64,000 bases of DNA from Archaeoglobus sp. JdFR-27 (GCA_002011235.1 MTMO01000034.1:62001-126000), one strand, 5' to 3'; shown: positions 9,719 to 18,733, counted from the stretch's first letter. A program made the numbers and translations. Notes: generated by a model from the sequence alone, not told the origin.

Positions 9719-9967
9719 ATGGTAGTAAAAGTCATCAGATGTCCGTCTTGTGGAGAGGTAATTGAACTCACAGACATGTATGAGGGAATGGAGATTCACT
9801 GCGACCTTTGCGGGCTTGTGATGATAGTACGGAACAATGAACTTCTTGTCCTTGACACAAACGAAGTTTATTCAATCGAGAGTCTTGTTTACGAAGAGGA
9901 GAAAGAAGAGTTTGAAGGAGAAGAATTTGAAGAAGAAGAATATTACGATTACGATTACGAAGATTGA
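9719..9967 (+). CDS. Small zinc-ribbon protein with acidic tyrosine-rich tail
   Basis: An 82-residue protein with two CxxC knuckles (CPSCG near residue 8, CDLCG near 27) forming a probable zinc ribbon. After a short strand-rich segment comes a C-terminal tail of almost only Glu, Asp and Tyr. The ribbon spacing recalls the amino-group carrier LysW, but the tail lacks LysW's terminal EDWGE-like motif, so that role is not supported. The ATG at 9719 is preferred over a TTG at 9695. It stands alone between two long intergenic regions, with a possible operator 65 bases upstream. Confidence 0.65.
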   Translation: MVVKVIRCPSCGEVIELTDMYEGMEIHCDLCGLVMIVRNNELLVLDTNEVYSIESLVYEEEKEEFEGEEFEEEEYYDYDYED

Positions 9968-10339
9968 AAGAATTTGATACTTAATACTTTAAATGCTTTA
10001 TTTTATTTAATACAATATTGAGATCGGAAAATGTCAGGAAATATATCTCTCGCATCTCATACCACCAAGCTTTTTTCAAAACGGATTTTAAAAAAATCAA
10101 TGATATACTCCTGCTAAAACTTTTAACCTTAAAAGAGTTAGAACAGCTTCTATCAGAAAAATCTTTTGTATATTTGTTGGTTTTTTTATAACAAGCAATT
10201 TCTCAAAGTAATTCTTCAATTTAAAACATTCTAAAAGATTTCAAGCTAATCTAAAACGTTCCCTACCTTTGCTTATTAACGTTTTAACGGGTAACATTCC
10301 TCTGCCTTTAAAATCAAAAAGGGTTTGAGGTAATGCGTG
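9968..10339. other. Intergenic region without recognised gene
   Basis: About 370 very AT-rich bases. No ORF, tRNA or strong hairpin was found. T-rich stretches follow the zinc-ribbon stop and could end its transcript, and GAGGT at 10327 is the ribosome site of the next gene. Confidence 0.4.
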
Positions 10340-10795
10340 ATGTGGAAGAAGCTGGGAATAGGGCTTGGTATAGTACTGTTGGTGCTTGTGGTAGGAAACT
10401 TTGCATTTTCGTTGTTTACTGGTCAGACATATCTAGAATCGAGAAATGAAAGGGAAGACCTGAAAAAGGTAGATTACGGAATTAGAATAGTCATGACAGC
10501 TGCATATCTTAACCCAGAAATGACCTCAAAGAATGCAACATTCTACATTGCTCTTGACACCCACGGAGGAGATCTCTTTGAATATGATATCTTAACCCTC
10601 TCAAAGCTTGAGGTTAATGGGAAAACATTCACTCCCGTAAAATGGACTGAGAGTTCACGATCTTGGGGACATCACAGGAAGGGGTTGCTCGAATTTTCGA
10701 CTGAAGCACTGAAAGAAATAGAGTCTTCAGGCTCGTTTAGGCTGGTAATTAGTGGGATAGAGAACGACAGAATCTTTGAATGGAGATTAAGGTAG
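10340..10795 (+). CDS. Membrane-anchored protein of unknown function
   Basis: A 151-residue protein with one N-terminal hydrophobic helix (residues about 6-27) and a predicted extracytoplasmic beta-rich domain of about 120 residues ending in IENDRIFEWRLR. I do not recognise the family. It contains an isolated HH pair (SWGHHRKG) that could bind metal. It runs into the next membrane protein with a 10-base gap, and a CuA-type cupredoxin follows, so a role in copper or electron-transport assembly is possible but is inference. GTG at 10337 is an alternative start. Confidence 0.6.
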   Translation: MWKKLGIGLGIVLLVLVVGNFAFSLFTGQTYLESRNEREDLKKVDYGIRIVMTAAYLNPEMTSKNATFYIALDTHGGDLFEYDILTLSKLEVNGKTFTPVKWTESSRSWGHHRKGLLEFSTEALKEIESSGSFRLVISGIENDRIFEWRLR

Positions 10796-10805
10796 AAGGT
10801 GTATT

Positions 10806-11360
10806 ATGGACAGAAGAGTTGTTTACGGTGTAATTTCCTTTTCTTTTATGTTACTACTCTATTTGGGGGTTACCTCGCTGACTTCAGGGTTGAGTTATGC
10901 ATTAGAGCAATTCAGGAGTTACTGGAAGTACATTCTTGCCATAGCTACAGGTTTTGGTCTCCAGATGTTTCTTTATTCTCACGTTAGGCAGTTTGATATC
11001 TCATGCAAGAGCCAAGTAGCTGCATCGGGAGGTGTGTCAGCAGGAAGTATGGTTGCATGCTGTTTGCATCATGTTACTGACCTCCTACCAATTGTTGGCA
11101 GCAGTGGAGCGTTTTTAATCTTGACATATTATATAGAACCGTTACTCCTTCTCGGCACTTTTTCAAGCTGGATTGGAGTGATCTTCATGCTTGCAGTGAT
11201 ACAGAGAAGTGGTCTTTATGATGAAAGCGGCATAATAGGGAAACTCTTTAAAACTGTAAATTTTGAAAGAGTGAAGTATGTTGTCATCGTATTATTTGCA
11301 ATCGGCTTGATTTACTATTTCACAACTATTGAGCCTTTATTCTGGAAATTCTGGTCGTAA
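10806..11360 (+). CDS. Multi-spanning membrane protein with CCxHH motif
   Basis: A 184-residue protein with about five transmembrane segments. The most striking feature is ACCLHHVTDLLP near residues 77-88, placed between helices after a Gly/Ser-rich turn (SGGVSAGSM). Adjacent Cys-Cys and His-His in a membrane protein suggest a metal site. Cys66 (DISC) might add a further ligand. The next gene encodes a CuA-type domain, so copper handling is a reasonable guess. I do not know a characterised family and assign no function. Confidence 0.6.
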   Translation: MDRRVVYGVISFSFMLLLYLGVTSLTSGLSYALEQFRSYWKYILAIATGFGLQMFLYSHVRQFDISCKSQVAASGGVSAGSMVACCLHHVTDLLPIVGSSGAFLILTYYIEPLLLLGTFSSWIGVIFMLAVIQRSGLYDESGIIGKLFKTVNFERVKYVVIVLFAIGLIYYFTTIEPLFWKFWS

Positions 11361-11402
11361 ACTTTTATTTTTTATACTCGGTGTAGAACTGGTAGCAAGA
11401 TT

Positions 11403-11784
11403 ATGAAGATGAGAATATGGGAAATGGTGGCTTTATTACTTGTTGTTCTTGCCTTGGCATTACCCTTTTCACTTTTGAGTATTGATAAAGTATTCTCAAG
11501 TAAAGATTCGGTTGTTATAAGAACCACCATAGCAGAGGCTGGCGGCTTTAAGCCAAACCTCGCTGTAGTTGAGAAAGGGCAGAAGGTAAGGCTCGTTGTG
11601 GAGAGCATGGATGTTGTTCACGGCTTCACGATTCCAGGCTGGGTATCAACAGGCTTATAGATGTGTCGGGAAAAAGAGGGTGGTTGAATTCGTGGCAGAA
11701 AAGAGGAGTGTGTACTTTTTCAGCTGCTCCATACGGTGTAGCCTCTACCACTTCTTCATGCGAGGGGCAATAATTGTAAGATAG
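11403..11784 (+). pseudogene. Frameshifted CuA-type cupredoxin (cytochrome oxidase subunit II-like)
   Basis: The first frame (from 11403) gives a signal/anchor helix, a cupredoxin start and DVVHGFTIPGW with the first copper His, then stops at 11658. The CuA loop lies in another frame: CSIRCSLYHFFM, which is C-x3-C-x3-H-x2-M, all ligands of a binuclear CuA site, ending at 11784. Joining them needs a passage through a third frame (GINRLIDV), so two lesions are needed: one about 11641 in a run of G, one about 11666. It resembles the CuA domain of oxidase subunit II or nitrous oxide reductase. Sequencing error cannot be excluded. Confidence 0.75.
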
Positions 11785-12035
11785 GAAATAAGAATGTCTA
11801 TTGATTCAATCGGCACATGGATTTTCAACTTTGGTTAAAAAGCATACTCAATAGCAGGTGTGGGTAAAATGGACGGCAGTAGGTGGTTGTGAGGAGGTTG
11901 ATGATATCTTGAAATACAATAGAAGATCTGAGAGGCTTGAAGAACCTATTTTGGAAAGGCTTACTACAAGATGCTTTGTAAATTTATTTATCTAAAAAAT
12001 ATAAAAAGTATCTATAGGATTGTTTCTATTTTTGT

Positions 12036-13214
12036 CTATTTAAGCTCTTGATACCACTGGTAAAGAATCTCAAACTGCTTATGAGTATTGACGATGTTCG
12101 TTTCCATCGGACTCTTAAAGAAGAATCCCAGCTCTTTCACCACTCCAAACTGACCTTTTTTCTTTGCAAAAAGCAGAAATCTTGCGAGATCGATGATCAA
12201 AGGGGCTGCAACTATTGCGTCTATGGCATCCCAGATAAAATAGAACTTCATCGCTGTTCCTAAGAACCCTTTGAAGTGGATAAAGTCAAATGCTGTTTTG
12301 TTATCAGCCAGACTGGGAAAGTACTCTATCTCTGTTATGCTGTAGGGAGATTCTCCAAGGATCTTTTCGAGTACGCTGTCTTTGCTGACAACCTTGCTCT
12401 CCTTGTTATCCTTATGGCTGAGAACCTTTCCATCAAAGTCCCCAAGGATGTTGTACCCCATCCATCCAAGAACCTTCAGATTTCTGTATGCAAACATCGG
12501 AGCTAAAGTTGTTTTTACGAGTGTCTCTCCGGTTTTGCCATCGTTTCCAGCATGGGGTGTTTTATTTACCCTTGCAAGCTCTTTTAAGGCTGGAATGCTG
12601 GAGCCAGCGCTTGGTGTGAAGTTCGCATAGGGTATGCCAAGCTTCAGCGATGCATAAGCATAGAGCATGCTTGCAGATATGTATTCGGTTTTGTTCTCAT
12701 CGAGGGCTCTCTCAAACCCATCAAGGGTACCATGATACTCGTCTTTGTAGTTTGGCAGAGGTTCGGTTGAAGCGGTGTTTATCACAACCGTCTCTTCGTT
12801 GGCGAATTCCCTCATGTCCGAAATGAGGATGTCTGCTATCTCTCTTAGGCTTAGACTTCCATTCTCAAGTGTCTTGATCTCTCCCAGCTCGTTCAGGCCT
12901 GAGCCGCAGTTCAATGCAGTTCCTGTTTTTGCCTCAATTGCTTCGAGGTCCTCTCTGACGTTCTCAAGTAACTTGAAGTCAAAGTGTCTGTTGAGATTCC
13001 AGTGCTCTATTGCTGCATCGTAGGCGTTCTTTTTCATTCTTATCTCATGCCCTCCAAATTCAAAATGGCTAGAAAAATGATTCTTTAAATCCTGAAAGTG
13101 GGGCAACTCAGAAACTAAACCTGTGTAATCATCATATCCATATTCAAGGTTCTTTGCTCCCACCATAGCGGTAGTGGAAACAATACCGTATGAGCCGATA
13201 ATCCAAACTCTCAT
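12036..13214 (-). CDS. ino1: Inositol-1-phosphate synthase
   Basis: Converts glucose-6-phosphate to L-myo-inositol-1-phosphate using NAD+. Inositol phosphate feeds di-myo-inositol phosphate, a thermophile compatible solute, and archaeal inositol lipids. Features are the N-terminal Rossmann start (VWIIGSYGIVSTT), NTASTEP near the middle, the family block FTPSAGSSIPALKELA, and HAGNDGKTGETLVK with the catalytic lysine region. Length is 392, equal to what I recall for the Archaeoglobus enzyme. The ATG at 13214 follows AGGAGGT and rules out the longer frame to 13370. Divergent from the HTH/mevalonate unit. Confidence 0.95.
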   Translation of the reverse strand: MRVWIIGSYGIVSTTAMVGAKNLEYGYDDYTGLVSELPHFQDLKNHFSSHFEFGGHEIRMKKNAYDAAIEHWNLNRHFDFKLLENVREDLEAIEAKTGTALNCGSGLNELGEIKTLENGSLSLREIADILISDMREFANEETVVINTASTEPLPNYKDEYHGTLDGFERALDENKTEYISASMLYAYASLKLGIPYANFTPSAGSSIPALKELARVNKTPHAGNDGKTGETLVKTTLAPMFAYRNLKVLGWMGYNILGDFDGKVLSHKDNKESKVVSKDSVLEKILGESPYSITEIEYFPSLADNKTAFDFIHFKGFLGTAMKFYFIWDAIDAIVAAPLIIDLARFLLFAKKKGQFGVVKELGFFFKSPMETNIVNTHKQFEILYQWYQELK

Positions 13215-13324
13215 AATTACACCTCCTAACAGGAGATAAGCAATCAGAATAATTTTTTGAAGCTCAGCATAAATATCTTGCTGTTGGCAGTATATCAACA
13301 ATATAGTCGATTGACGAAATAAAC

Positions 13325-13353
13325 TTCGATAATTTTCGATAAATTTATAAATA
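13325..13353 (+). promoter_or_regulatory. Promoter with direct repeats ahead of the HTH/mevalonate operon
   Basis: TTCGATAA occurs twice, at 13325 and 13335 (10-base spacing), directly before an archaeal TATA element (TTTATAAATA, 13344-13353). The ATG at 13374 follows about 20 bases later, so the transcript has a very short leader or none. The repeats sit at the BRE/activator position and could be bound by the HTH protein encoded next. Confidence 0.5.
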
Positions 13354-13373
13354 AGGAATACATTTTTCAACCT

Positions 13374-14072
13374 ATGGATAACGCTATCAGACTGCTTGTT
13401 GATAAGATTTCTGGTGATATTATCTTCTCAAACAATCCAGGAAAGACTATAAAGAAGTGGAGGAACGTATTCCAGGTTTCACAAAAGGAACTCTCTGAAA
13501 AGCTCGGGGTCTCGCCATCGGTGATAAGTGATTACGAGAGCGATAGAAGAAAATCTCCCGGTATAGCTTTTATAAGAAGGTTAATCGAAGCTTTGGTCAC
13601 CATCGATGCAGAACGCGGATATTTAACGCTATCAAAGTACAGAGACCTGCTCTATGGCTTTAATTTGGATGTAATCCTTGATATGCTCGAATATGAAAAG
13701 CCTGTTTCGTACCATGAGTTTGTTGAAATAATCAATGGCACCCCAGTTAACAGATTCGAAAGGAATGTAAATGGTCATACAATTATAAATAGCCTTGATG
13801 CGATTCTTAAGTTAAATTCTTACGACTTTTACAAACTTTATGGATTCACGTCAGAGAGGGCAATGATATTTACAAAGGTATCTTCCGGTCGCTCCCCCCT
13901 TGTTGCCGTTAGGGTTGCAGCATTTAAACCAGCATTGATCGTTCTCCATGGATTGAAGCCTGAAGAGGTAGATGATATTGCAATAAAGATTTCTGAGGTT
14001 GAAAGAATACCTTTGATCGTTTCTAAAACCCCTATTGATGAGATAATAAGGAATTTAAGGAGGTTTGTTTGA
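13374..14072 (+). CDS. XRE-type HTH regulator leading the mevalonate genes
   Basis: A 232-residue DNA-binding protein. A helix-turn-helix of the Cro/XRE class occupies residues about 27-60 ([22 protein letters not shown]), here cited for [16 protein letters not shown]-terminal domain of about 150 residues of the kind found in archaeal regulators follows. Its stop overlaps the HMG-CoA synthase start by four bases, so the two are co-translated, and it probably controls this operon, perhaps sensing an acyl-CoA or isoprenoid precursor. The sensing role is inference. No effector motif is seen. Confidence 0.85.
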   Translation: MDNAIRLLVDKISGDIIFSNNPGKTIKKWRNVFQVSQKELSEKLGVSPSVISDYESDRRKSPGIAFIRRLIEALVTIDAERGYLTLSKYRDLLYGFNLDVILDMLEYEKPVSYHEFVEIINGTPVNRFERNVNGHTIINSLDAILKLNSYDFYKLYGFTSERAMIFTKVSSGRSPLVAVRVAAFKPALIVLHGLKPEEVDDIAIKISEVERIPLIVSKTPIDEIIRNLRRFV

Positions 14073-15115
14073 TGAAAGCAGGAATCGTTTCTTACGGAAC
14101 ATATATCCCAAGACTCAGGGTTAGTGTCGATGAGATAGCCAAGGTTTGGGGTGAGAGTCCTGACAACGTAAAAGTGGGTTTGGGCGTTTACAGAAAAAGC
14201 GTTCCAGATCTTGATGAAGACACAGCAACCATATCTGTTGAAGCAGCAAGAGAAGCAATTGAAAGGGGCAAAATCGATCCTGAAAGGATAGGTGCTATTT
14301 TTGTTGGATCTGAGAGTCATCCCTATGTTGTGAAACCGACCGCAACCATAGTTGGTGATGCAATTGGATGTGGTAACAGTTTTCATGCAGCTGACTTTGA
14401 ATTCGCATGCAAGGCAGGAACTGCAGGAATTCAGGTGTGTATGGGGATGGTAGAGTCAGGAATGATCGAATTCGGTCTAGCAATTGGAGCTGATACCAGT
14501 CAGAGCGCACCTGGTGATCCACTTGAGTATTCAGCTTCGGCAGGAGGGGCTGCCTTTGTTGTAGGGAAAAAGGGAGTTATAGCTGAAATTGAGGAAACCC
14601 TGTCCTTCACATCCGACACTCCAGATTTTTGGAGAAGGGAAGGCCAGCCATATCCAAGCCACGGAGGGAGGTTTACTGGTATTCCAGCCTACTTCAGACA
14701 TGTTACCTCAGCTGCAATACAGATTATGGAGAAAACAGGCTATAAACCATCAGATTTCGATTATGCAGTTTTTCACCAGCCAAATGGTAAGTTTCCCATT
14801 AGAGCAGCAAGGATTCTCGGTTTTACGAAAGAACAGATAAATCAAGGGCTGGTTGTTGGTTATATAGGTAATACATATTCTGGCTCCTCTATAATCGGTT
14901 TTTCCGCAATTCTGGACATAGCAAAGCCAGGGGACAAGATTTTACTTGTCTCCTTTGGATCTGGAGCTGGAAGTGATGCTTTCATTTTTAACGTAACTGA
15001 TCTGATGGAGGACTACCCCAGAGTTCCGACCGTCTGGGATAAGATAAATGGTGGAATAACAGTTGACTACAGTACCTATCTGAAACTGAGGAAAAAGATA
15101 AGGCTAAAAGGGTGA
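14069..15115 (+). CDS. Hydroxymethylglutaryl-CoA synthase (archaeal)
   Basis: Condenses acetyl-CoA with acetoacetyl-CoA to HMG-CoA, the second step of the mevalonate pathway. The 348 residues match the archaeal UPF0219/HMGCS family. [12 protein letters not shown] near residue 112 holds the catalytic Cys, the FHQPNGKFP motif near 235 the catalytic His, and GNTYSGSS lies near 270. Archaeal HMGCS works in a channelling complex with the thiolase and DUF35 protein encoded next. Starts with ATG inside the upstream stop (ATGA). Confidence 0.95.
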   Translation: MMKAGIVSYGTYIPRLRVSVDEIAKVWGESPDNVKVGLGVYRKSVPDLDEDTATISVEAAREAIERGKIDPERIGAIFVGSESHPYVVKPTATIVGDAIGCGNSFHAADFEFACKAGTAGIQVCMGMVESGMIEFGLAIGADTSQSAPGDPLEYSASAGGAAFVVGKKGVIAEIEETLSFTSDTPDFWRREGQPYPSHGGRFTGIPAYFRHVTSAAIQIMEKTGYKPSDFDYAVFHQPNGKFPIRAARILGFTKEQINQGLVVGYIGNTYSGSSIIGFSAILDIAKPGDKILLVSFGSGAGSDAFIFNVTDLMEDYPRVPTVWDKINGGITVDYSTYLKLRKKIRLKG

Positions 15116-15119
15116 AATA

Positions 15120-16283
15120 ATGGAGAGAGTTGCAATTATAGGAGTCGGCCAAAGTGAATTTGGGGAGCTATGGGACAAAGGTTTCAGGGAGATAGTTTTG
15201 AAAGCTGGAATCGATGCTCTTGAGGATGCCGGACTTGAAGGAAAAGAGATTGAGGCCATGTATGTTGGAAATATGAGTGGAGGAAGATATCTCGCACAGG
15301 AACATATAGCTGCGTTAATAGCGGATTATTCTGGACTTTCAGAGATGGGTGTCCCCTCTACGAGGGTGGAAGGAGCGGATGCAAGTGGTGGGCTTGCCTT
15401 AAGGCAGGCGTATCTTTCTGTAGCATCAGGCCTCCATGAAATTGTGATCGCTGCAGGGGCAGAAAAGGTTACGGATGTGGGCTCTGAAATGACAACCGAC
15501 ATCATGGCGTCTTCTGCCGATAGAGAGTGGGAGGGTTTTGTTGGTGCTACGATCCCAGCCTTGTATGCTTTGATGGCCAGAATGCATTTTACAAAGTATG
15601 GAACGACTCCTGAGGATCTTGCTCTGATAAGCGTTAAGAATCACAGGAATGGAGCGTTGAATCCAAAAGCCCAGTTTAGAAGAGAAATAAAGGTAGAAGA
15701 TGTTCTGAAATCTCCTTTTGTGGCTGAACCCCTCAGATTGCTTGATTGTGCACCTTTAAGCGATGGTGCAGCTGCGATAATCCTTGCGAATGAGAAGGTA
15801 GCCAGAGAGTACACAGACAGCCCGGTTTTCATCAAAGCATGTACTCAAGCGAGTGACTATCTTGCTCTTCAGAACAGAGAGGACATAACAACCATGAGGG
15901 CAGTCAAGATAGCTGCTGATATGGCATACGATCAAGCAGGGTTAAAGCCGGAAGATATTGACGTTGTGGAGCTCCATGATTCCTTCACAATTGCTGAACT
16001 CATCGCTTATGAGGATTTAGGATTCGTTGAAAAAGGGAGAGGGGCAGAGTTGATAAGAGAGGGGATTACCTCTTTAGATGGCTCACTTCCAGCAAACCCC
16101 AGCGGTGGTTTGAAAGCATGTGGACATGCGATAGGAGCAACCGGGATCAGACAGGCTGTAGAGATTACATACCAGCTCCGCGGTAAAGCTGGAAAGAGAC
16201 AGGTTGAAGCTGAAATGGGACTCTCGCTTAACATCGGCGGAACCGGGGCTACAGCAGTTATCACGATTTATGAAATTGGGTAG
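15120..16283 (+). CDS. Acetyl-CoA C-acetyltransferase (archaeal thiolase)
   Basis: Joins two acetyl-CoA to acetoacetyl-CoA for HMG-CoA synthase. The 387 residues belong to the SCP2-thiolase-like archaeal branch: the nucleophile region VEGADASGGLALRQAY near residue 85 has Ser-Gly in place of the usual Cys block, while VVELHDSFTIAE and NPSGGLKACGHAIGATG near 325-340 carry His and Cys catalytic residues. The unusual N-terminal active-site block is a known feature of this branch, though substrate specificity should not be assumed. Starts four bases after HMGCS ends. Confidence 0.9.
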   Translation: MERVAIIGVGQSEFGELWDKGFREIVLKAGIDALEDAGLEGKEIEAMYVGNMSGGRYLAQEHIAALIADYSGLSEMGVPSTRVEGADASGGLALRQAYLSVASGLHEIVIAAGAEKVTDVGSEMTTDIMASSADREWEGFVGATIPALYALMARMHFTKYGTTPEDLALISVKNHRNGALNPKAQFRREIKVEDVLKSPFVAEPLRLLDCAPLSDGAAAIILANEKVAREYTDSPVFIKACTQASDYLALQNREDITTMRAVKIAADMAYDQAGLKPEDIDVVELHDSFTIAELIAYEDLGFVEKGRGAELIREGITSLDGSLPANPSGGLKACGHAIGATGIRQAVEITYQLRGKAGKRQVEAEMGLSLNIGGTGATAVITIYEIG

Positions 16284-16321
16284 AGTGTGTGGTTGATCAT
16301 GATAATTGAAAAGGTGATAGG

Positions 16322-16711
16322 ATGATTCCAAGATTCTGGAGGAAAATAAAGTACAGATACGATATCGTTGGGAGTGTTTGTGAGAACTGCGGTACACAAT
16401 TCTATCCTCCAAGGAACTTCTGTCCGATTTGCAGAAGGAAGAGCAAGATAAAGGAGCAGAGGTTCAATGGGAGAGGTAAGGTTTTGAGCTATACAATCGT
16501 GCACGACACTCCCGATGAATTCAAGCTCAACAAACCATATATCGTTGCCCTGATAGAGCTGGACGACGGGCCAATCATCACCTCACAGGTTGTCTGTGAT
16601 CCTCAAGAGATCGAAGTTGGTATGAGAGTTGTGAAAACCTTCAGAAAGTACTTTGAAGATGGAGAAGATGGTGTGATCTACTACGGCACAAAGTTTGTCC
16701 CTGAAAAATAG
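16322..16711 (+). CDS. DUF35 zinc-ribbon/OB-fold scaffold protein
   Basis: A 129-residue DUF35 protein. The N-terminal zinc ribbon is visible as CENCGTQFYPPRNFCPIC (residues about 20-37, four Cys), followed by an OB-fold of strand-rich sequence. In archaea this protein bridges thiolase and HMG-CoA synthase and binds the shared CoA pantetheine, so acetoacetyl-CoA passes directly between them. Third enzyme-unit gene of the operon, 38 bases after the thiolase stop. The preceding GGTGATAGG provides the ribosome site. Confidence 0.93.
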   Translation: MIPRFWRKIKYRYDIVGSVCENCGTQFYPPRNFCPICRRKSKIKEQRFNGRGKVLSYTIVHDTPDEFKLNKPYIVALIELDDGPIITSQVVCDPQEIEVGMRVVKTFRKYFEDGEDGVIYYGTKFVPEK

Positions 16712-16822
16712 GTATGAATCGTTAAAGATTTTTAAGTCATCTAAATCTAGCTCCAGCTTTATTTGAAAAATCTGAAATTTGAACATAGAAAATTAAAAAT
16801 ATTTCAAAGTTTAAGAAAGATC

Positions 16823-17320
16823 ATGGCTGATAAACTCGATGCCCTTGATGTTAAGATTCTTGTTGAACTCCAAGAAGATGCAAGAAAAAGTTTGAGAGAG
16901 ATTGCGGAAAAGTTAGGGGTTGCAGAGGGCACAGTGTACAACAGGATAAATAAGCTCAAGAGAATTGGAGTTATAGAGAAATTTATTCCCGTAATCGACC
17001 ATTCAAAGCTTGGGTTCAACCTCATAGCGGTTATTGGAGTCACTGCTGAGGGTGGATATCTAGTGGAGATAGAAAATAAGATTGCGAAGGAACCTTACGT
17101 TACAGCTCTATATGATGTAACTGGAGAATTCGACATGATGCTGGTTGCTAAGTTCAGGGATAGAGAGACACTCAACAGCTTTGTTAAAAGAGTTGCAGGA
17201 ATGGAACATGTAGTCAAAACATATACGATGATCGTTTTAAATGTTGTGAAGGAATCTCATGGAATCGATGTGGAGAGGCTCCTGCTTGAGGAATTCAAAG
17301 AAAAAGGCAAAACTAAGTGA
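16823..17320 (+). CDS. Lrp/AsnC family regulator
   Basis: A 165-residue feast/famine-type regulator. The N-terminal winged HTH is clear (LDALDVKILVELQEDARKS and EKLGVAEGTVYNRINKL), followed by the RAM/AsnC ligand domain with VTGEFDMMLVAKF. The ATG at 16823 gives the usual MxxLDxxDxxIL start; the frame extends further upstream but without a family match. It stands 111 bases after the DUF35 gene and probably has its own promoter. It likely senses an amino acid or related effector as an octamer; the target is unknown. Confidence 0.92.
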   Translation: MADKLDALDVKILVELQEDARKSLREIAEKLGVAEGTVYNRINKLKRIGVIEKFIPVIDHSKLGFNLIAVIGVTAEGGYLVEIENKIAKEPYVTALYDVTGEFDMMLVAKFRDRETLNSFVKRVAGMEHVVKTYTMIVLNVVKESHGIDVERLLLEEFKEKGKTK

Positions 17321-17403
17321 ACTAAGCGATTGAAAATGAAATTTATACTTAACCTAACTTTTATAATCTAACTTTCACCTGTTAAACCAGTTTAAACTCT
17401 TTT

Positions 17404-18321
17404 TTATTTTCTTTTTATCTCCTCCAGCAAATCCTCAACCGCTCTTTTAACAGCCTCTTCAGAGTTGTATCTTGGTCTCCATCCGAGTTTTTTGAGTTTC
17501 TCGTTGGACAGAAACATCACAGGCACATCTCCCTTCCAGCCTCTCTTTCCGCCAGTAAAAACAAATTCTGGATTTAAGCCCATTGCCTTGCTGACTATCT
17601 CTGCTATCCTTTTTACCTTTATTTGGTCATCGCTCCCTATGTTAAAGATATTAATTTTCTCGTTTGCTTTTAAACCGTATATTATCGCCTCTACACAGTC
17701 GTCTATATAAATGTAAGATTTATTTTGTTCACCATCCCCTAAGATTTCCAGTCTATTTGGATTTTTTAGAAGTTTGTGGATAAAATCGAAAATAACACCA
17801 TGATTGCTTCTCCTTCCAATAACGTTGGCAAATCTGTATATCCAACTCTGCATGTCAAATGTGTGGCAGTAGGAGAATATTAAAGCCTCACATGCGAGTT
17901 TTGAAGCTCCATAGATGGAGATTGGATAGGTGGGATGCTCTTCAGGGGTTGGAATTTCCGCCTCGCCATAAACCGTCGAGGTGGATGTGAAGATTATTTT
18001 TCCGACACCAGCTTCTCTCATCGCCTCCAAGAGATTATAGGTTGCTTGGATGTTGTTCTCATATATCTTTGCAGGGGATTGTTCTCCGATTCTTACATCT
18101 GGATTTGCGGCGATGTGCCAGACTTCATCGAAGTCATCTAACTTCATTCTTTGAATATCATGAACCAAATCAAGTTTTACGAATTCAGCATTCTCATTCA
18201 CAAACTCAGCATTACCTGAAGATAGATTATCATAAACGGTAACCTCATTGCCCATCTCAATCAACCTGTCAACAATGTGGCTTCCAATAAAGCCAGCGCC
18301 ACCTGTTACGAGAATTCTCAT
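17404..18321 (-). CDS. NAD-dependent sugar-nucleotide epimerase (UDP-glucose 4-epimerase type)
   Basis: Extended short-chain dehydrogenase of 305 residues acting on a nucleotide sugar. Features are the N-terminal TGGAGFIGSHIVD Rossmann motif, the DNLSSG segment, HIAANPDVR, catalytic Ser/Thr in STSTVYGEA, the YGASKLACE catalytic Tyr-Lys, and RFANVIGRRSNHG. Close to archaeal GalE/WcaG proteins that supply UDP-galactose or related sugars for surface glycans. Substrate cannot be fixed from sequence. It stands alone, convergent with the Lrp gene. Confidence 0.9.
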   Translation of the reverse strand: MRILVTGGAGFIGSHIVDRLIEMGNEVTVYDNLSSGNAEFVNENAEFVKLDLVHDIQRMKLDDFDEVWHIAANPDVRIGEQSPAKIYENNIQATYNLLEAMREAGVGKIIFTSTSTVYGEAEIPTPEEHPTYPISIYGASKLACEALIFSYCHTFDMQSWIYRFANVIGRRSNHGVIFDFIHKLLKNPNRLEILGDGEQNKSYIYIDDCVEAIIYGLKANEKINIFNIGSDDQIKVKRIAEIVSKAMGLNPEFVFTGGKRGWKGDVPVMFLSNEKLKKLGWRPRYNSEEAVKRAVEDLLEEIKRK

Positions 18322-18490
18322 ATGGCTCGCTTGGCCGAAGGATATTTACAATTTTTGATGGTGGTAAAACGGGTATCTCGAATCTGCTTCCAAAGACCAT
18401 AATGCTAAAATATTTGGATGCATAACTGGGTATGGTAGGAAAAAATTGCCAGTAAATCTGGAGATTAATCATTATAGAAGAGGTGGTCAG

Positions 18491-18712
18491 ATGCTCCCAA
18501 ATCAGATGGTGAAATCCCTGATAGGAAAGATGATCAAGGTGGAGATGAAAGGTGAGGAAAGTGATCTAGTCGGAAAGCTCGAAAGTGTAGACGACTATAT
18601 GAATCTACATCTCAGCAATGCAGTCGAGTATAAGAACGACGAAAAGGTAAGGAATCTCGGCCATATCGTTCTTAGAGGGAACAACGTCATCTTGATTCAG
18701 CCATTCGAGTAG
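18491..18712 (+). CDS. Sm-like RNA-binding protein (archaeal Sm2 type)
   Basis: A 73-residue LSm protein that forms rings on U-rich RNA. Sm1 motif: KVEMKGEESDLVGKLESVDDYMNLHL region; Sm2 motif: GHIVLRGNNVILIQP, with the RGN(N) RNA-binding loop. It closely resembles the Sm2 paralogue of Archaeoglobus fulgidus as I recall it, which can form hexamers like bacterial Hfq. The start is the ATG at 18491 after GAGGTGG; the frame from 18446 is an untranslated extension. It is likely co-transcribed with the winged-helix gene 21 bases downstream. Confidence 0.95.
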   Translation: MLPNQMVKSLIGKMIKVEMKGEESDLVGKLESVDDYMNLHLSNAVEYKNDEKVRNLGHIVLRGNNVILIQPFE

Positions 18713-18733
18713 AAAAAGGGAGAGTAAGTCGGA

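Noticed and set aside
9719..9967. LysW amino-group carrier
   Set aside because: Zinc ribbon and acidic tail are similar, but the C-terminal glutamate motif to which substrates are attached is absent, and no lysine/arginine carrier genes are near.
11785..12035. Further gene after the CuA pseudogene
   Set aside because: Only short frames with stops; a stretch coding for VDDILKYNRRSERLEE has no start and no recognised family.
12036..13370. Longer N-terminus of inositol-1-phosphate synthase
   Set aside because: The extra 52 residues are low complexity and precede a perfect AGGAGGT-ATG start at 13214.
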